A stretch of DNA of 64,000 nucleotides from Micromonospora echinofusca (GTDB lineage: Bacteria > Actinomycetota > Actinomycetes > Mycobacteriales > Micromonosporaceae). This document shows positions 63,895 through 64,000 of this stretch, piece by piece. Both the position numbers and the translations under genes were made by a program. The stretch is taken from positions 372,001-436,000 of the forward strand of contig NZ_LT607733.1 in assembly GCF_900091445.1 (NCBI RefSeq), in the 5' to 3' direction. Position 1 is the stretch's first letter. Each line of letters opens with the position of its first letter. Under the pieces are notes generated by a model, which worked only from the letters and a program-made list of their open reading frames with translations, was not told where the DNA came from and did no database searches.

Positions 63895-64000
63895 TCAGCA
63901 GGCCACGTCGATGCCCCGGGCGCGCAGGAACGGCGCGGGGTCGATCTGGTTCCACATCTGGCCCTGGTGCACCTCGAAGTGCAGGTGCGGGCCGGTGGAG
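63895..64000 (-). CDS. C-terminal fragment of an M23-family peptidoglycan endopeptidase
   Basis: Only the last 34 codons are in the window; the gene extends past base 64000. The minus strand reads STGPHLHFEVHQGQMWNQID then PAPFLRARGIDVAC and a TGA at 63895-63897. G-x-H-L-H-F-E is the second zinc-ligand motif of lysostaphin-type M23 peptidases, and P-A-P-F-L is the typical ending. Convergent with pcrA. Confidence 0.88.
   Translation of the reverse strand, partial: STGPHLHFEVHQGQMWNQIDPAPFLRARGIDVAC

Overview
This window is a high-GC actinobacterial chromosome segment (GTG starts are frequent and nearly all third codon positions are G/C). Gene content and order match the conserved block known in Mycobacterium tuberculosis as roughly Rv3396c-Rv3423c and in Streptomyces as the groES-groEL1-whiD-bldM-guaB neighbourhood: alr, tsaE, tsaB, rimI, tsaD, groES, groEL1, whiB3/whiD, a bldM-like regulator, DUF5319, guaB, guaB3, a ChoD-like GMC oxidase and guaA. 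A whiD/bldM pair, sporulation-type regulators and many lineage-specific genes suggest a filamentous actinomycete, most likely Micromonosporaceae (inference; no 16S gene is present).

Layout. 1-9.5 kb: the end of a WXG-like gene, acpS, nnrD, alr, an alpha/beta hydrolase, tsaE, ung, an XRE-type regulator, then tsaB-rimI-tsaD (t6A tRNA modification). 9.6-13.1 kb: a heterodimeric ABC exporter whose two halves have lost complementary ATPase motifs. 13.1-13.7 kb: gene debris and a large inverted repeat. 13.7-19.1 kb: a DUF4142 protein and a ROK-regulated CUT2 sugar ABC operon. 19.2-25.1 kb: ybaK, a methyltransferase, CIRCE-controlled groES-groEL1, and a molybdopterin oxidoreductase gene broken by an in-frame TAG. 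25.2-36.2 kb: whiD/bldM-like divergent pair, DUF5319, guaB-guaB3, two tandem M1 peptidase lipoproteins, an LCP protein, GMC oxidase. 36.2-39.1 kb: a light-energy island between the GMC oxidase and guaA, holding a Blh retinal-forming dioxygenase, a bacteriorhodopsin-like protein with unusual key residues, and a divergently transcribed NDQ-motif (sodium-pump type) rhodopsin. 39.1-46.6 kb: guaA, small PspC, two tandem double-Nudix genes, pssA/psd for phosphatidylethanolamine. 46.6-51.8 kb: PspC protein, PspC-sensor kinase and LuxR regulator, and a thioester-domain LPLTG surface protein. 52.7-58.5 kb: a five-gene oligopeptide ABC importer. 58.6-61.1 kb: a chorismate mutase preceded by what reads as a complete Phe/Tyr leader-peptide attenuator, then a secreted 5'-nucleotidase. 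61.4-64 kb: pcrA and the end of an M23 peptidase.

How parts work together. Blh should cleave beta-carotene to retinal, which both rhodopsins need; carotenoid genes are not in the window and must lie elsewhere. guaB, guaB3 and guaA cover IMP to GMP. pssA and psd converge on one strong terminator and complete PS-to-PE synthesis. The PspC genes resemble the envelope-stress EsrI/EsrSR arrangement. Several genes have a TAGnnT-type -10 box 6-9 nt before the start codon, so leaderless transcripts appear common. No tRNA, rRNA, CRISPR array, intact transposase or prophage was seen.
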